Positions 1 to 8,380 of a DNA stretch of 64,000 nt are shown in pieces. Both the position numbers and the translations under genes were made by a program. Source of the DNA: Alkalihalobacterium chitinilyticum (lineage in GTDB: Bacteria > Bacillota > Bacilli > Bacillales > Bacillaceae_F); assembly GCF_029028005.1 (NCBI RefSeq), contig NZ_JAOTPO010000003.1, forward strand, positions 248,001 through 312,000. Direction: 5' to 3'. The notes beneath the pieces are model-generated. The model had not been told where the DNA came from. It saw only the letters and a program-made list of their open reading frames with translations, and did not search any database. The first letter of the stretch is position 1. Each line of letters begins with the position of its first letter.

Positions 1-488
1 GTAGAGATTTGTGAGATGTGAAGAAGAGCTTCAGATGTAGGGAGTTCAGACAAAATATTGGCTGCATTCTTCGTAGACATTGCTTCATATGTCTTAGCAA
101 TCTCCTTTAAATCATGTCTAACTTCTGCAACTGCTTCTTCTTGTGATACGACTTGTTCCTCTAGAAACGTTGCTTCGTTTTGCAGTTGAAGTAATTCTTC
201 ATCTTTTTGTGTAAGCTGTTGTTCTAATTGTTCAATTCGATTTTGTTGAGAAGTAATTGTTTCCTGTAATTCATCGATGTTGATTTGGTTCTCTTCATCT
301 TCTTCAACGTCATCGATGATATATTCTCCTATAATAGGGAGATTTCCACCGATTTCTTTCGCCTTATCCTTTATGTCAACTCCAAGGAAGATAAGAATGA
401 CTGCAAACAAAATAATGGCAAACAGGGTTGGGATAAAAATCACAAAGAAGAACCATTGAATTTTACTATACTCTTTCTCATTACTCAT
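1..488 (-). CDS. ylxF: MotE/YlxF-like flagellar membrane protein (partial, C-terminus off window)
   Basis: Starts at an ATG at 488 and is still open at the window edge, so the C-terminus is missing. The translated part has a short cytoplasmic N-terminus, one membrane segment at about residues 11-34, an acidic linker, then a long coiled coil rich in Glu and Gln. It ends in a stretch (KTYEAMSTKNAANILSELPT) that resembles the start of an MgtE N-terminal type domain, as in the MotE chaperone family. It lies 16 bp downstream of fliJ, where B. subtilis has ylxF, just before fliK. The family is linked to the flagellar stator and hook-length gene cluster; a specific role here is inference. Confidence 0.8.
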   Translation of the reverse strand, partial: MSNEKEYSKIQWFFFVIFIPTLFAIILFAVILIFLGVDIKDKAKEIGGNLPIIGEYIIDDVEEDEENQINIDELQETITSQQNRIEQLEQQLTQKDEELLQLQNEATFLEEQVVSQEEAVAEVRHDLKEIAKTYEAMSTKNAANILSELPTSEALLHISQIS

Positions 489-504
489 AAGCTTCACCTT
501 ATTT

Positions 505-942
505 TTAGCGGTTTACATATAGTTGTAAAGATATTTCATCCATCCGCATATTATCGAGTCTCTTTTGTTCTTCGATATATTCTCCATGCTTGATTTCTTT
601 CATCTTTTCATATTTCTTTAACTCAATAGAGGCGTCAACAAGCTCTTCCTGTTTTTGAAACATTTGATTTCGAGCTAAATTGGTTGACTGTTGTTGTCTT
701 TCAATATCAACATTTAACCTCATTAAGATTGTTTGATGTTGTTGCAGTTGGTGAATAGGAATACCTTCATTCATTTGTTGTTCGCATCTAGCTTCTAAGT
801 CTTCTTTTTTCTTTAAAAGATCATATAGTCTAGTTGCCGTCTCCTCAAATTGCTTTGTCGCCTTGCTATATTCGTTCTCGACATTTTGTTTTTCTCGCTC
901 TTTAATTTCAAGAACTTTCTGAAGAGTATAACGGAATGACAT
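505..942 (-). CDS. fliJ: flagellar export protein FliJ
   Basis: Encodes 145 residues, close to the 147 of B. subtilis FliJ, and is almost entirely charged alpha-helical coiled coil (opening MSFRYTLQKVLEIKEREKQ). FliJ is the central stalk of the FliI ATPase ring of the flagellar type III export apparatus and also escorts export chaperones. A strong ribosome binding site (GGAGGTGAATAGGGT) precedes the ATG. The gene sits 3 bp after fliI, as expected for a translationally coupled pair. Identification rests on coiled-coil character, length and position, since sequence conservation in this family is low. Confidence 0.93.
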   Translation of the reverse strand: MSFRYTLQKVLEIKEREKQNVENEYSKATKQFEETATRLYDLLKKKEDLEARCEQQMNEGIPIHQLQQHQTILMRLNVDIERQQQSTNLARNQMFQKQEELVDASIELKKYEKMKEIKHGEYIEEQKRLDNMRMDEISLQLYVNR

Positions 943-945
943 ACC

Positions 946-2262
946 CTATTCACCTCCTCCGAATTGTTGTTGTAACATCGTTACTGCTTCATCTAAATGA
1001 CTTGGTTCGTTAATTCCTTGTTTCAAAAAAGAAATAATATTTGGAAATGCTTGAATGGCTAAATCAATATCTCTTGATGAGCCTCGCTTATAAGCACCGA
1101 TATTAATTAAATCTTCTGATTCATAGTACGTTGACAGCATTGCTCTTAACCGTTCTGCAGCAACGCGATGCTGTTGTGGTACGATATCATGCATGACACG
1201 ACTAACACTTTTCAAGACATTTATCGCTGGAAATTGACCTTTGTTCGCCAGTTTTCGATCTAACACGAAGTGTCCATCTAAAATACCTCGAACCGCATCT
1301 GAAATCGGTTCATTTAAGTCATCGCCGTCCACTAGTACAGTATAAAATGCAGTAATAGATCCATTTTGACTTGTACCCGAACGCTCTAAGAGACGAGGAA
1401 GCATCGCAAAAACCGATGGTGTGTAACCTTTGGTCGTTGGCGGTTCTCCAACCGCTAAACCAATTTCCCGCTGTGCCATAGCAAAACGAGTAACCGAGTC
1501 CATCATTAAATTAACGTTCATTCCTTGGTTACGGAAATATTCGGCTATTGCAGTGGCTGTCATTGCTCCTTTCACTCTCATTAAAGCTGGTTGATCGGAG
1601 GTAGCAACAACTAATATGCTTTTCTTAAGTCCGTCTTCACCCAAATCACGCTCAATAAAATCCTTTACTTCTCGTCCACGTTCTCCAATTAAAGCAATGA
1701 CATTTAAATCTGCATCGGAGTTTTTTATAATCATCGATAACAGTGTACTTTTACCAACTCCACTACCTGCAAAAATCCCAATTCTTTGGCCCTTTCCAAC
1801 CGTTAATAAACTGTCTATCGAACGTATACCAATACTCATTGGTTCGGTTATCCTCGGTCGCTCTAAAGGATTTGGGGGTGCATTGTCTGTTGGAAAAGAT
1901 GACAAGCCATCCGGTAATTTTGAACGATCAAGTGGTTGTCCGCATCCGTCAATCACTTTCCCGATTAATCCTAATCCCGCCTTGATTTCTAAAGGGTATC
2001 GAGTCGCTTCAACAAGGCTGCCTGGTGATATTTCACCCGTACCAGTAATCGGCATTAGTAGAACATTCTCATCGCGAAACCCTACTACTTCAGCCATGAC
2101 CTTTGATGTTTGACTTTTGCCAATATGGATATAACATAAGTCTCCAATCGATGCTTGAGGGCCTTTAGACTCAATCATTAAACCAACAACCCTTGTTACT
2201 TTCCCGTACCATTTGTAAGGATTGAGGTGGGGAACAACATTAATGAGATCACGAGCTTCCAT
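946..2262 (-). CDS. fliI: flagellum-specific ATPase FliI
   Basis: A 438-residue F1-beta-like ATPase that energises flagellar type III secretion. The Walker A motif GSGVGKST is at residues 166-173, followed by the conserved ALIGERGREV segment and the export-ATPase signature block around PPTTKGYTPSVFAMLPRLLE. Length and domain order are standard. The ATG at 2262 follows GGAGGGTAAGC and overlaps the 3' end of fliH by 14 bp. FliH and FliJ, its regulator and stalk partner, flank it. The window contains no second copy. Confidence 0.97.
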   Translation of the reverse strand: MEARDLINVVPHLNPYKWYGKVTRVVGLMIESKGPQASIGDLCYIHIGKSQTSKVMAEVVGFRDENVLLMPITGTGEISPGSLVEATRYPLEIKAGLGLIGKVIDGCGQPLDRSKLPDGLSSFPTDNAPPNPLERPRITEPMSIGIRSIDSLLTVGKGQRIGIFAGSGVGKSTLLSMIIKNSDADLNVIALIGERGREVKDFIERDLGEDGLKKSILVVATSDQPALMRVKGAMTATAIAEYFRNQGMNVNLMMDSVTRFAMAQREIGLAVGEPPTTKGYTPSVFAMLPRLLERSGTSQNGSITAFYTVLVDGDDLNEPISDAVRGILDGHFVLDRKLANKGQFPAINVLKSVSRVMHDIVPQQHRVAAERLRAMLSTYYESEDLINIGAYKRGSSRDIDLAIQAFPNIISFLKQGINEPSHLDEAVTMLQQQFGGGE

Positions 2263-3067
2263 GCTTACCCTCCTTCAATTTTTCAAGAAGTACATGTTTT
2301 AGTTCAGTAAGTTGACTATCTACACTAGCATCAATTCGCCCAAACGGGGTTTCGATAATGCAACCATGTTCTTTTAACTGAGGGTCAGGGTAAATGTAGA
2401 GTTGCTCAGAATGACTGAGTAAGGTAACTAACTCATTTTTATGTTGAAGTGTTCGTTCGTACCAATCAGGGTGTACATATACTTTTACTTCATCCTGCTC
2501 TCTAACCTCAAGGATTGCCTTTTGGACAAGGCTAGTCCAAGCTTCGCTATTTTGATTAAAAGTAGTATTAATTAATTTTTGCGAGATGGCAAACGCTAGT
2601 TCAATAATTGTTGGTTGAGCTTGTTCTATAACTTCAGCGTAATCCTCTTTTGAAGCTTGAATAATATTCGCAGCTTGAACAAGTGCATTCTCATATTGAA
2701 GCCTTCCAGCCTCGAGACCTTGCTGATAACCATCTTCATACCCTTGTTGCTTTGCTTCTTGCTTCAATTGTTCGAGTTCGTTGTATACGCATTGCTGTTC
2801 TTGTTCCAGCTGTTCACGAATAGCTTTTGCATTGTTTTCAGCTTCTTGGATCACTTGTTGAGCCTGATACTGGCTTTGTTCTAGCAGCAACTTCGCTTGT
2901 TCTTCAACTTGTGTGTGTATATCTTCCTCAGCTTCAGTTGTCGAAATTTCCTCATCCAAACATAAAGGCTTTATTTTTTTTACGGAAATTGTTTTAGTCC
3001 CGATGGGTTCTGGTCTCGCATAGGAAGACTTGATAATTTTAGACAATAATATCATCTCCTCCGCCAC
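2249..3067 (-). CDS. fliH: flagellar assembly protein FliH
   Basis: Up to 272 residues. An N-terminal region rich in Glu and Gln forms a long coiled coil (residues about 45-130), followed by a globular C-terminal domain of the FliH/HrpE type that binds FliI and negatively regulates its ATPase. The longest reading uses a GTG at 3067. An ATG at 3055 starting MILLSKIIKS is an alternative, but its GGAGGAG sits almost on the start codon, so the choice is open. The gene overlaps fliG upstream and fliI downstream, which implies tight coupling. Confidence 0.9.
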   Translation of the reverse strand: MAEEMILLSKIIKSSYARPEPIGTKTISVKKIKPLCLDEEISTTEAEEDIHTQVEEQAKLLLEQSQYQAQQVIQEAENNAKAIREQLEQEQQCVYNELEQLKQEAKQQGYEDGYQQGLEAGRLQYENALVQAANIIQASKEDYAEVIEQAQPTIIELAFAISQKLINTTFNQNSEAWTSLVQKAILEVREQDEVKVYVHPDWYERTLQHKNELVTLLSHSEQLYIYPDPQLKEHGCIIETPFGRIDASVDSQLTELKHVLLEKLKEGKHGSS

Positions 3068-4052
3068 GTGCGATAACTATCTCTCCAGCTTCTTCTAGTC
3101 GACGAATGACTGCGACAATACGAGACTGAGCTTCTTCGACATCACGTAAACGAACAGGACCCATAAACTCCATTTCTTCTTTAAATGTATCAGCCATACG
3201 CTGTGACATATTTGTAAAAACAATTTCTTTGACTTCATCACTTGCCACTTTAAGTGATAGCTGTAGGTCTTCATTTTCAACATCTCGTATAACCCTTTGA
3301 ATTGATCGGTTATCCAGAGTAACGATATCTTCAAAGACGAACATTCTCTTTTTAATTTCCTCCGCCAATTCTGGATCTTGGATTTCTAGAGCATCAAGAA
3401 TTGTTCGTTCAGTACTTCGATCTACACTATTTAAAACTTCAACAACAGCCTCAATACCACCAGCAGCTGTATAGTCTTGTGTAACGGTTGCTGATAGTTT
3501 TTGTTCTAAGATGCTTTCTACTTCATTTACGATTTCCGGTGATGTACTGTCCATAAGAGCGATTCGCTTAGCTACATCCGCTTGAACTTCCTGGGGTAGT
3601 TCAGATAAAATCTGTGCTGCTTGAACAGATTCTAAATAAGACAGGATAAGAGCAATCGTTTGCGGATGCTCATTTTGTATAAAGTTCAAGATTTGCGATG
3701 GGTCTGCTTTTCTAGCAAAATCGAACGGTCGCACTTGCAAGGTCGAAGTTAAGCGATTAATAATTTCCATCGCTTCAGCTTCTCCCAGCGCTTTCTCGAG
3801 GACACTTTTTGCGTACCCAATACCACCTTGTGAGATGTAATCTTGTGCCATAGCTAGTTGATGAAACTGTTCAAGGATTTCTTCTTTTAATGAACTATCT
3901 ACTTTTCTCACATTTGCAATTTCTAACGTTAATTTCTCTATTTCCTCTTCCGTTAAATGTTTATATACCTGTGCTGATACATCGGGTCCAAGAGAAATGA
4001 GGAGGGTAGCAGCTTTTTGACGTCCTGTTAAGCTTCCTTTTTTTGCACTCAT
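3039..4052 (-). CDS. fliG: flagellar motor switch protein FliG
   Basis: A 337-residue C-ring protein built of armadillo-like helical repeats. It transmits torque from the stator and couples the MS ring (FliF) to FliM/FliN. The EHPQTIALILSYL motif of the middle domain is present, as are the charged helix of the C-terminal torque domain and the SQRMADTFKEEMEFMGPVR region. The start has GGAGGGTGATTGA upstream. It lies 12 bp after fliF. Length and content are typical. Confidence 0.97.
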   Translation of the reverse strand: MSAKKGSLTGRQKAATLLISLGPDVSAQVYKHLTEEEIEKLTLEIANVRKVDSSLKEEILEQFHQLAMAQDYISQGGIGYAKSVLEKALGEAEAMEIINRLTSTLQVRPFDFARKADPSQILNFIQNEHPQTIALILSYLESVQAAQILSELPQEVQADVAKRIALMDSTSPEIVNEVESILEQKLSATVTQDYTAAGGIEAVVEVLNSVDRSTERTILDALEIQDPELAEEIKKRMFVFEDIVTLDNRSIQRVIRDVENEDLQLSLKVASDEVKEIVFTNMSQRMADTFKEEMEFMGPVRLRDVEEAQSRIVAVIRRLEEAGEIVIARGGGDDIIV

Positions 4053-4064
4053 TCAATCACCCTC

Positions 4065-5645
4065 CTAGTCATCTGATAGCCATGTTCTAACGAGTTTAGC
4101 AAATTCATCTGGTTTTTCTCTTGCCATTCTCTCAAGCTGTTTTCGTTTAGTAGCTGAAGCGCTGTCTTCCTCATTTGGTATATCCGGTATTTCTTCAGTA
4201 ATTGGCTCTAAAAATGCTTCTTCTTCCTCTTCATTTCTCTTTTTCTTTTTCATTAACAAGAAGATTAATAGAATAATAATTCCAACTAATAACCCGCCAA
4301 CAACATATAACCATGTTGGTACAGTTTGTTCAGGCATTTGTGGAACATCCACTTTTCCTCTAAACTGCTGCGCAGACACAAAAATTTTATCGTTAATGTC
4401 TTCTGGGGTTAGTTCACTAGCTAAATTCCCATCTATACTTGTACGGACAATCGTACTTAATATTTGTTGAATATCATTTAATCGTTCAATTGGCAGTTCA
4501 TCTTGTCCTTCAGGCGGCTCAACCATGACCTGAATGCCTAAATCACGAATTTTATATGGACTTTCAACAATTTCACGGCGAATTCGGTTCACATCATTAT
4601 TCACACGTTCTTCAATTTTCTCATATGATCCACCGCCTGCACCTACTACACCTGGGTACCCAGGAATAGCCTCTCCAGTACCTGCGACCCCGCCTTCTGG
4701 AATCTCATCACCTTCATACGTTTCAGTGATTCGCTCAATACTAACCGCTAAACCTTCCATGTTTTCTTCATCCACTGGTGCAACAAGGTCTTCTTGGCGG
4801 TTTTCTTGTGTGAAATCAATATCTGTTGTTACAGAAACTAATACACTATCTCTACCCATCATCGTACCTAACATTTGTGTAAGTTGACGTTGTAAATCTC
4901 TTTCGATGTCTTGTTTAATTTTCCGCTGATGTTCATATGCAGTCATCGTAGAAAAATCTTGAGAATTTTCATCCTTATACTCAAAATGCTCAAACATTTG
5001 GTTCATGATGACGATATTCTCTATAGGTAGATTTGGAACACTCTTGGATACTAGATGAAACAACGCACGCACTTGACTCGGTTCTAGAGTGTAACCAGGA
5101 GCGGTATTAATAACAATTGATGCTGATGCCGTCATTAGTTCATCAGAAACCCAAATTCTTTCTTCTGGTAAAGTAATCATGACATTAGCACCATTTACGC
5201 CATCAATATTTCTAATTAAATTTCCTAGCTCAGTTTGTACTGCAGCTCTTTCCATTAAAGAGAATTCATTATCTGTGATACCAATGCCCATACGATCTCT
5301 AAAGAAACCGTAATCGATACTGCCGCTTCTTGGAATTCCTTCGGCAGCTAGCTCCACTTTCAATGTATCAACCATCGTCTCAGGAACGCTAATCGTCGTC
5401 CCATTAGCTGATATCTCAGATGCAATTCCTCTAGCATCAAGAGTTTCTTTTATTTGTCCAGTTTCTTGTACAGATAAATTACTATATAAAGGCACAAAAC
5501 TTGATCTTGTTCCAAAAATAGTTAATAATATAATCATAGTGATTAACATTAAAATAGAGCCGATAAAAATACCCTTTTGAGCACTTGTTCGCTCTTTCCA
5601 GAAGTTAATACTTTTTTCTTTATATTCTACTAGCTTATCGTTCAT
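4065..5645 (-). CDS. fliF: flagellar MS-ring protein FliF
   Basis: A 526-residue membrane ring protein. Transmembrane helix 1 is at about residues 25-44 and helix 2 at about 445-464, with ring-building-motif domains between them and a cytoplasmic acidic tail that ends in the FliG-binding helix (KPDEFAKLVRTWLSDD). An upstream in-frame GTG at 5657 would add four residues. The ATG at 5645 is preferred because GGGAGGG lies just ahead of it and the protein then begins MNDKLVEYKEK, as in relatives. A 234-bp gap separates it from fliE. Confidence 0.96.
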   Translation of the reverse strand: MNDKLVEYKEKSINFWKERTSAQKGIFIGSILMLITMIILLTIFGTRSSFVPLYSNLSVQETGQIKETLDARGIASEISANGTTISVPETMVDTLKVELAAEGIPRSGSIDYGFFRDRMGIGITDNEFSLMERAAVQTELGNLIRNIDGVNGANVMITLPEERIWVSDELMTASASIVINTAPGYTLEPSQVRALFHLVSKSVPNLPIENIVIMNQMFEHFEYKDENSQDFSTMTAYEHQRKIKQDIERDLQRQLTQMLGTMMGRDSVLVSVTTDIDFTQENRQEDLVAPVDEENMEGLAVSIERITETYEGDEIPEGGVAGTGEAIPGYPGVVGAGGGSYEKIEERVNNDVNRIRREIVESPYKIRDLGIQVMVEPPEGQDELPIERLNDIQQILSTIVRTSIDGNLASELTPEDINDKIFVSAQQFRGKVDVPQMPEQTVPTWLYVVGGLLVGIIILLIFLLMKKKKRNEEEEEAFLEPITEEIPDIPNEEDSASATKRKQLERMAREKPDEFAKLVRTWLSDD

Positions 5646-5879
5646 GAGCCCTCCCACCTATGCGACAATTACCATCATTGCAGTTTTCAGTTTTCCTATA
5701 GTTAGAATAAGTTCAATAAAAAGAACAAAAAGATCCGAGACATTAACGGCAAAAGTAGGTAATAGCTTACCTTACATAAGTATGGAAGTGAGTACCCTTA
5801 ACTTATGACACTTTGCAGTAAGAGCCAGGCTATAACAATAGAAACCTTCCAAAACATATACTCGGACTTTTTGCAATTT
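5646..5879 (-). other. non-coding gap between fliE and fliF
   Basis: This 234-bp stretch has no credible reading frame, although neighbouring genes in the operon are separated by only a few bases. It contains small dyads: AGGTAA..TTACCT near 5757-5773 and CATAAGT..ACTTATG near 5775-5808. I see neither a clear T-tract terminator nor a convincing promoter. It may hold a processing site or a lost gene. Confidence 0.5.
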
Positions 5880-6188
5880 TTAAACTTGCATGCGCATGAT
5901 TTCTTGATAAGCTTCAATTACTTTGTTACGCACTTCTACAGTAGCTTGTAATGTAATACTCGCTTTTTGTCCTAAAATCATGACTTCATGAAGGTTTTCA
6001 GCTTCGCCGCGAGCAAGCCTTAACGTCGCCTCTGATGATTGACTTTGCATATGATTTACGTTTTTAATAGCGTCACTAAGGGCTACCTTAAACTGATTTT
6101 GCGCTTCAGCTGGAGTTCTTTTAATCATTTGTGTTTCAAGCGGCTGTCGTTGCACAGCAAAAGGGGTAGTAATCTTATTGAGTTCCAT
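5880..6188 (-). CDS. fliE: flagellar hook-basal body protein FliE
   Basis: A 102-residue protein that joins the MS ring to the proximal rod. The C-terminal half carries the family pattern (VMILGQKASITLQATVEVRNKVIEAYQEIMRMQV) with the usual hydrophobic helix and terminal amphipathic segment. The N-terminus is the variable, disordered type. The ATG lies about 7 bp from AAGGATGG. It follows flgC by 15 bp. Length matches B. subtilis FliE (106). Confidence 0.95.
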   Translation of the reverse strand: MELNKITTPFAVQRQPLETQMIKRTPAEAQNQFKVALSDAIKNVNHMQSQSSEATLRLARGEAENLHEVMILGQKASITLQATVEVRNKVIEAYQEIMRMQV

Positions 6189-6203
6189 TTATATTATCCA
6201 TCC

Positions 6204-6656
6204 TTATCTACCAATTTCTAAAGCTTTCATTAGCATGTTTTTCGTTGCGTTTAGTGTAGTTACATTGGCTTCGTATGAACGTGTTGCACTCATTAAATCT
6301 ACCATTTCTCTTAAAGGATCGACATTGGGCAGTTTAACATAACCTTCCGCATCCGCATCTGGATGCTCAGGTTGATACATCAATTTAAAAGGTGTTCGAT
6401 CTTCAATAATTCGCGAAACCTTAACACCTTCACCCGGATGATTCGATTGATTCATAGCTTTGTTTAAGTACGAAGAGAAGTTTTGTTGATTAGGTTGCAT
6501 GACCACCATTTTTCTCCTGTAAGGCTGCCATTCTCCATCCACAAAATTTGCTCGTGTCGTTTCAGCATTTGCCATATTCGCAGAAATAACATCCATCCTC
6601 AACCTTTGTGCTGTTAATGAAGATGCTGAAATATTAAATCCATTAAATATCGTCAC
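6204..6656 (-). CDS. flgC: flagellar basal-body rod protein FlgC
   Basis: A 150-residue proximal rod subunit. The N-terminal rod motif is ISASSLTAQRLRMDVISANMANAETT, given here as a description of residues 10-35, and the C-terminal motif MVDLMSATRSYEANVTTLNA is the paired coiled-coil segment. Translation starts at a GTG (6656) with GGTGGGAAG upstream, 2 bp after the flgB stop, so the two are probably coupled. The subunit is exported through the flagellar apparatus without a cleaved signal peptide. Confidence 0.96.
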   Translation of the reverse strand: MTIFNGFNISASSLTAQRLRMDVISANMANAETTRANFVDGEWQPYRRKMVVMQPNQQNFSSYLNKAMNQSNHPGEGVKVSRIIEDRTPFKLMYQPEHPDADAEGYVKLPNVDPLREMVDLMSATRSYEANVTTLNATKNMLMKALEIGR

Positions 6657-6658
6657 GT

Positions 6659-7060
6659 TTACTTCCCACCTTTAATGACAGTTTGAAGACTATTAAAACG
6701 TCCGTTCATTCGGTCAATTAATGCATTATAGTAGATTTGATTTTGCGCGAGGTCGGCCATTTCTTTATCAATATCTACGTTGTTTAAATTGTGATTGTAC
6801 ATTGTGTTATCCACCCTAGTAATAAAGGCTCCTCTCTGTTTACCTGTGCTAAAATTCACATGACGTTCGTCCGTTCTCTTAGCATCAAAGGATTTTGTCG
6901 AAATAGCTTGATCTAATGTATGTTTGAAGTTCACATTTTTCGTTTTATAATTCGGTGTATCAACATTGGCAATGTTTTGTGAAATTGCTCTTTGCCTTAA
7001 GGCTGAACCATCTATCGCCCTTTCAAGCGTGCTAAAAGCGGGACTTGAAAACAAATTCAT
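6659..7060 (-). CDS. flgB: flagellar basal-body rod protein FlgB
   Basis: A 133-residue rod subunit and the first gene of the fla/che operon in this orientation. It has the N-terminal rod signature (ALRQRAISQNIANVDTPNYK, about residues 20-39) and the C-terminal segment with NNVDIDKEMADLAQNQIYYN. AAGGAG precedes the ATG. The 515-bp gap upstream, bounded by the codY terminator, should hold the operon promoter and contains a CodY-box match, as expected if motility is under nutritional control. Confidence 0.96.
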   Translation of the reverse strand: MNLFSSPAFSTLERAIDGSALRQRAISQNIANVDTPNYKTKNVNFKHTLDQAISTKSFDAKRTDERHVNFSTGKQRGAFITRVDNTMYNHNLNNVDIDKEMADLAQNQIYYNALIDRMNGRFNSLQTVIKGGK

Positions 7061-7220
7061 TTTTAGTCGCTCCTTGTCATTTTTCCTCGATTATTGCCTA
7101 ATCCTGCTAGTAAATTGTAATCGATCTTATACTAAATGTCTAATAATCATTTGAACTCTAGGTGAAATTAACCAAAAAGACCTACATGAAAATTGATACT
7201 AAAGTCTTACAACTCCACTT

Positions 7221-7235
7221 AATCATCTGAAAATC
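7221..7235. promoter_or_regulatory. candidate CodY-binding box upstream of flgB
   Basis: AATCATCTGAAAATC matches 12 of 15 positions of the CodY consensus AATTTTCWGAAAATT. It lies about 160 bp upstream of flgB and about 26 bp downstream of a TATAAT on the minus strand, so CodY bound here would block early transcription of the flagellar operon. CodY is known to repress fla/che in B. subtilis, and the neighbouring operon encodes CodY itself. Confidence 0.5.
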
Positions 7236-7454
7236 CGTCGAATTGTGTAACACTATGTATATTATAATATAATTTCAATAAAAAAAAAGAGATTTTCAGT
7301 TTCCTTTTAATGTATTTACAGTATTGTCAATTAGGCTTATAGCACTATTCACTAATATTTGGAATAATTTGTTGATTTTGATCGAAGTACTATTTCACAT
7401 TCGATTAACATTAACATCTTCAAAGTTCGACGCTATGGCATATATGTACACACC

Positions 7455-7500
7455 AAAAATAAAAAGAGGTCAACTCGTTTTGAGCCGGACCTCTTTTACA
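7455..7500 (-). terminator. rho-independent terminator after codY
   Basis: A 10-bp stem (AAAAGAGGTC pairing with GACCTCTTTT) encloses a loop with its own short CTC/GAG stem. On the minus strand it is followed by TTTTTATTTTT. It separates the xerC-hslV-hslU-codY unit from fla/che. Confidence 0.88.
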
Positions 7501-7575
7501 TAAATACACTAACTAGATTAATGCGTTATGGTCATGAAGGAGCGTACAGCTTGTGAGTAACCTCTTTACTTCTAA

Positions 7576-8355
7576 TTATCCTTGTTTAATCTTATCTAAC
7601 TCGGCCAGAAACTTATCGTTTAGAACTTTAATATAGGTCCCTTTCATTCCTAGTGAACGAGATTCAATTACACCCGCACTCTCTAGCTTACGAAGCGCGT
7701 TTACAATAACCGAGCGCGTTATACCAACACGGTCAGCGATTTTACTCGCTACGAGTAGACCTTCTTTTCCTTCTAGTTCTTCAAAGATGTGTTCAACAGC
7801 TTCTAATTCACTGTAAGACAATGAACTGATTGCCATCTGAACAACAGCTTTACTACGTGCTTCCTCTTCGATTTCTTGTGTTTTTTCATGAAGGATTTCC
7901 ATACCAACTACAGTAGCACCGTATTCAGCAAGAATTAAGTCATCATTATCGAATGATTTATTTAATCTTGCGAGTACTAGAGTTCCTAGTCTTTGTCCCC
8001 CGCCTAGAATTGGAACAATCGTTGTTAAACCAGAGCCAAACAGATCTTTGTTTTCTACCGGAAACGCTGTATATTCACTCTCAATATCAAGGTTTGCGCT
8101 CGTTTCCTCAATTCTAAAAAGGTTAGTTGTATATTCTTCCGGAAACTGTCGCTCTTCTAACATTTTTTTCATTCTTTCATTTTCAATTTCTTGCTTAATA
8201 GAAAAACCTAGTAATTTACCGCGACGACTTAATACAAAAATATTTGCTTCAATTACATCGCGTAAAGTTTCTGCCATATCTTTGAAGTTTACGTGTTGTC
8301 CTCCAGACTTTTGCAGCATCTCGTTAATCTTTCTAGTTCTAGTTAGTAAATCCAT
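7576..8355 (-). CDS. codY: GTP- and branched-chain-amino-acid-responsive global regulator CodY
   Basis: 259 residues, the same length as B. subtilis CodY. The N-terminal GAF domain keeps the isoleucine-pocket residues expected from the family: R61, M62, M65, F71, F98 and P99. The C-terminal winged helix has its helix-turn-helix at 203-222 ([20 protein letters not shown]). CodY represses hundreds of starvation genes when GTP and Ile/Leu/Val are plentiful. TTAGGAGG precedes the ATG. It is the last gene of the xerC-hslV-hslU-codY unit and has its own strong terminator. Confidence 0.98.
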   Translation of the reverse strand: MDLLTRTRKINEMLQKSGGQHVNFKDMAETLRDVIEANIFVLSRRGKLLGFSIKQEIENERMKKMLEERQFPEEYTTNLFRIEETSANLDIESEYTAFPVENKDLFGSGLTTIVPILGGGQRLGTLVLARLNKSFDNDDLILAEYGATVVGMEILHEKTQEIEEEARSKAVVQMAISSLSYSELEAVEHIFEELEGKEGLLVASKIADRVGITRSVIVNALRKLESAGVIESRSLGMKGTYIKVLNDKFLAELDKIKQG

Positions 8356-8380
8356 TCCCTTTTCCTCCTAAAAGTCCATA

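Larger units (their letters stand above)
7061..7575 (-). other. fla/che upstream regulatory region
   Basis: This 515-bp gap has no gene. From the codY side it holds the codY terminator (7455-7500), then an AT-rich tract. On the minus strand that tract has a perfect TTGACA at 7325-7330 without a good -10 partner, and a TATAAT at 7261-7266 without a good -35. A CodY-box match follows at 7221-7235. I found no consensus sigma-D site (TAAA then GCCGATAT). The fla/che promoter must lie here, but its exact position is uncertain. Confidence 0.55.

Noticed and set aside
285-593. 102-codon plus-strand open frame across the ylxF-fliJ junction
   Set aside because: It overlaps two real minus-strand genes and shows no family resemblance.
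1616-2113. 165-codon plus-strand open frame
   Set aside because: It lies wholly opposite fliI, whose motifs are intact, and its sequence is Ser/Pro-rich low-information protein typical of an antisense frame.
7291-7305. Second CodY box in the flgB upstream region
   Set aside because: One half-site (ATTTTCAG) is present but six of 15 positions differ from the consensus.
7325-7330. Perfect TTGACA as the -35 of fla/che
   Set aside because: No -10-like hexamer is found at 15-19 bp, so I do not call a promoter from it.
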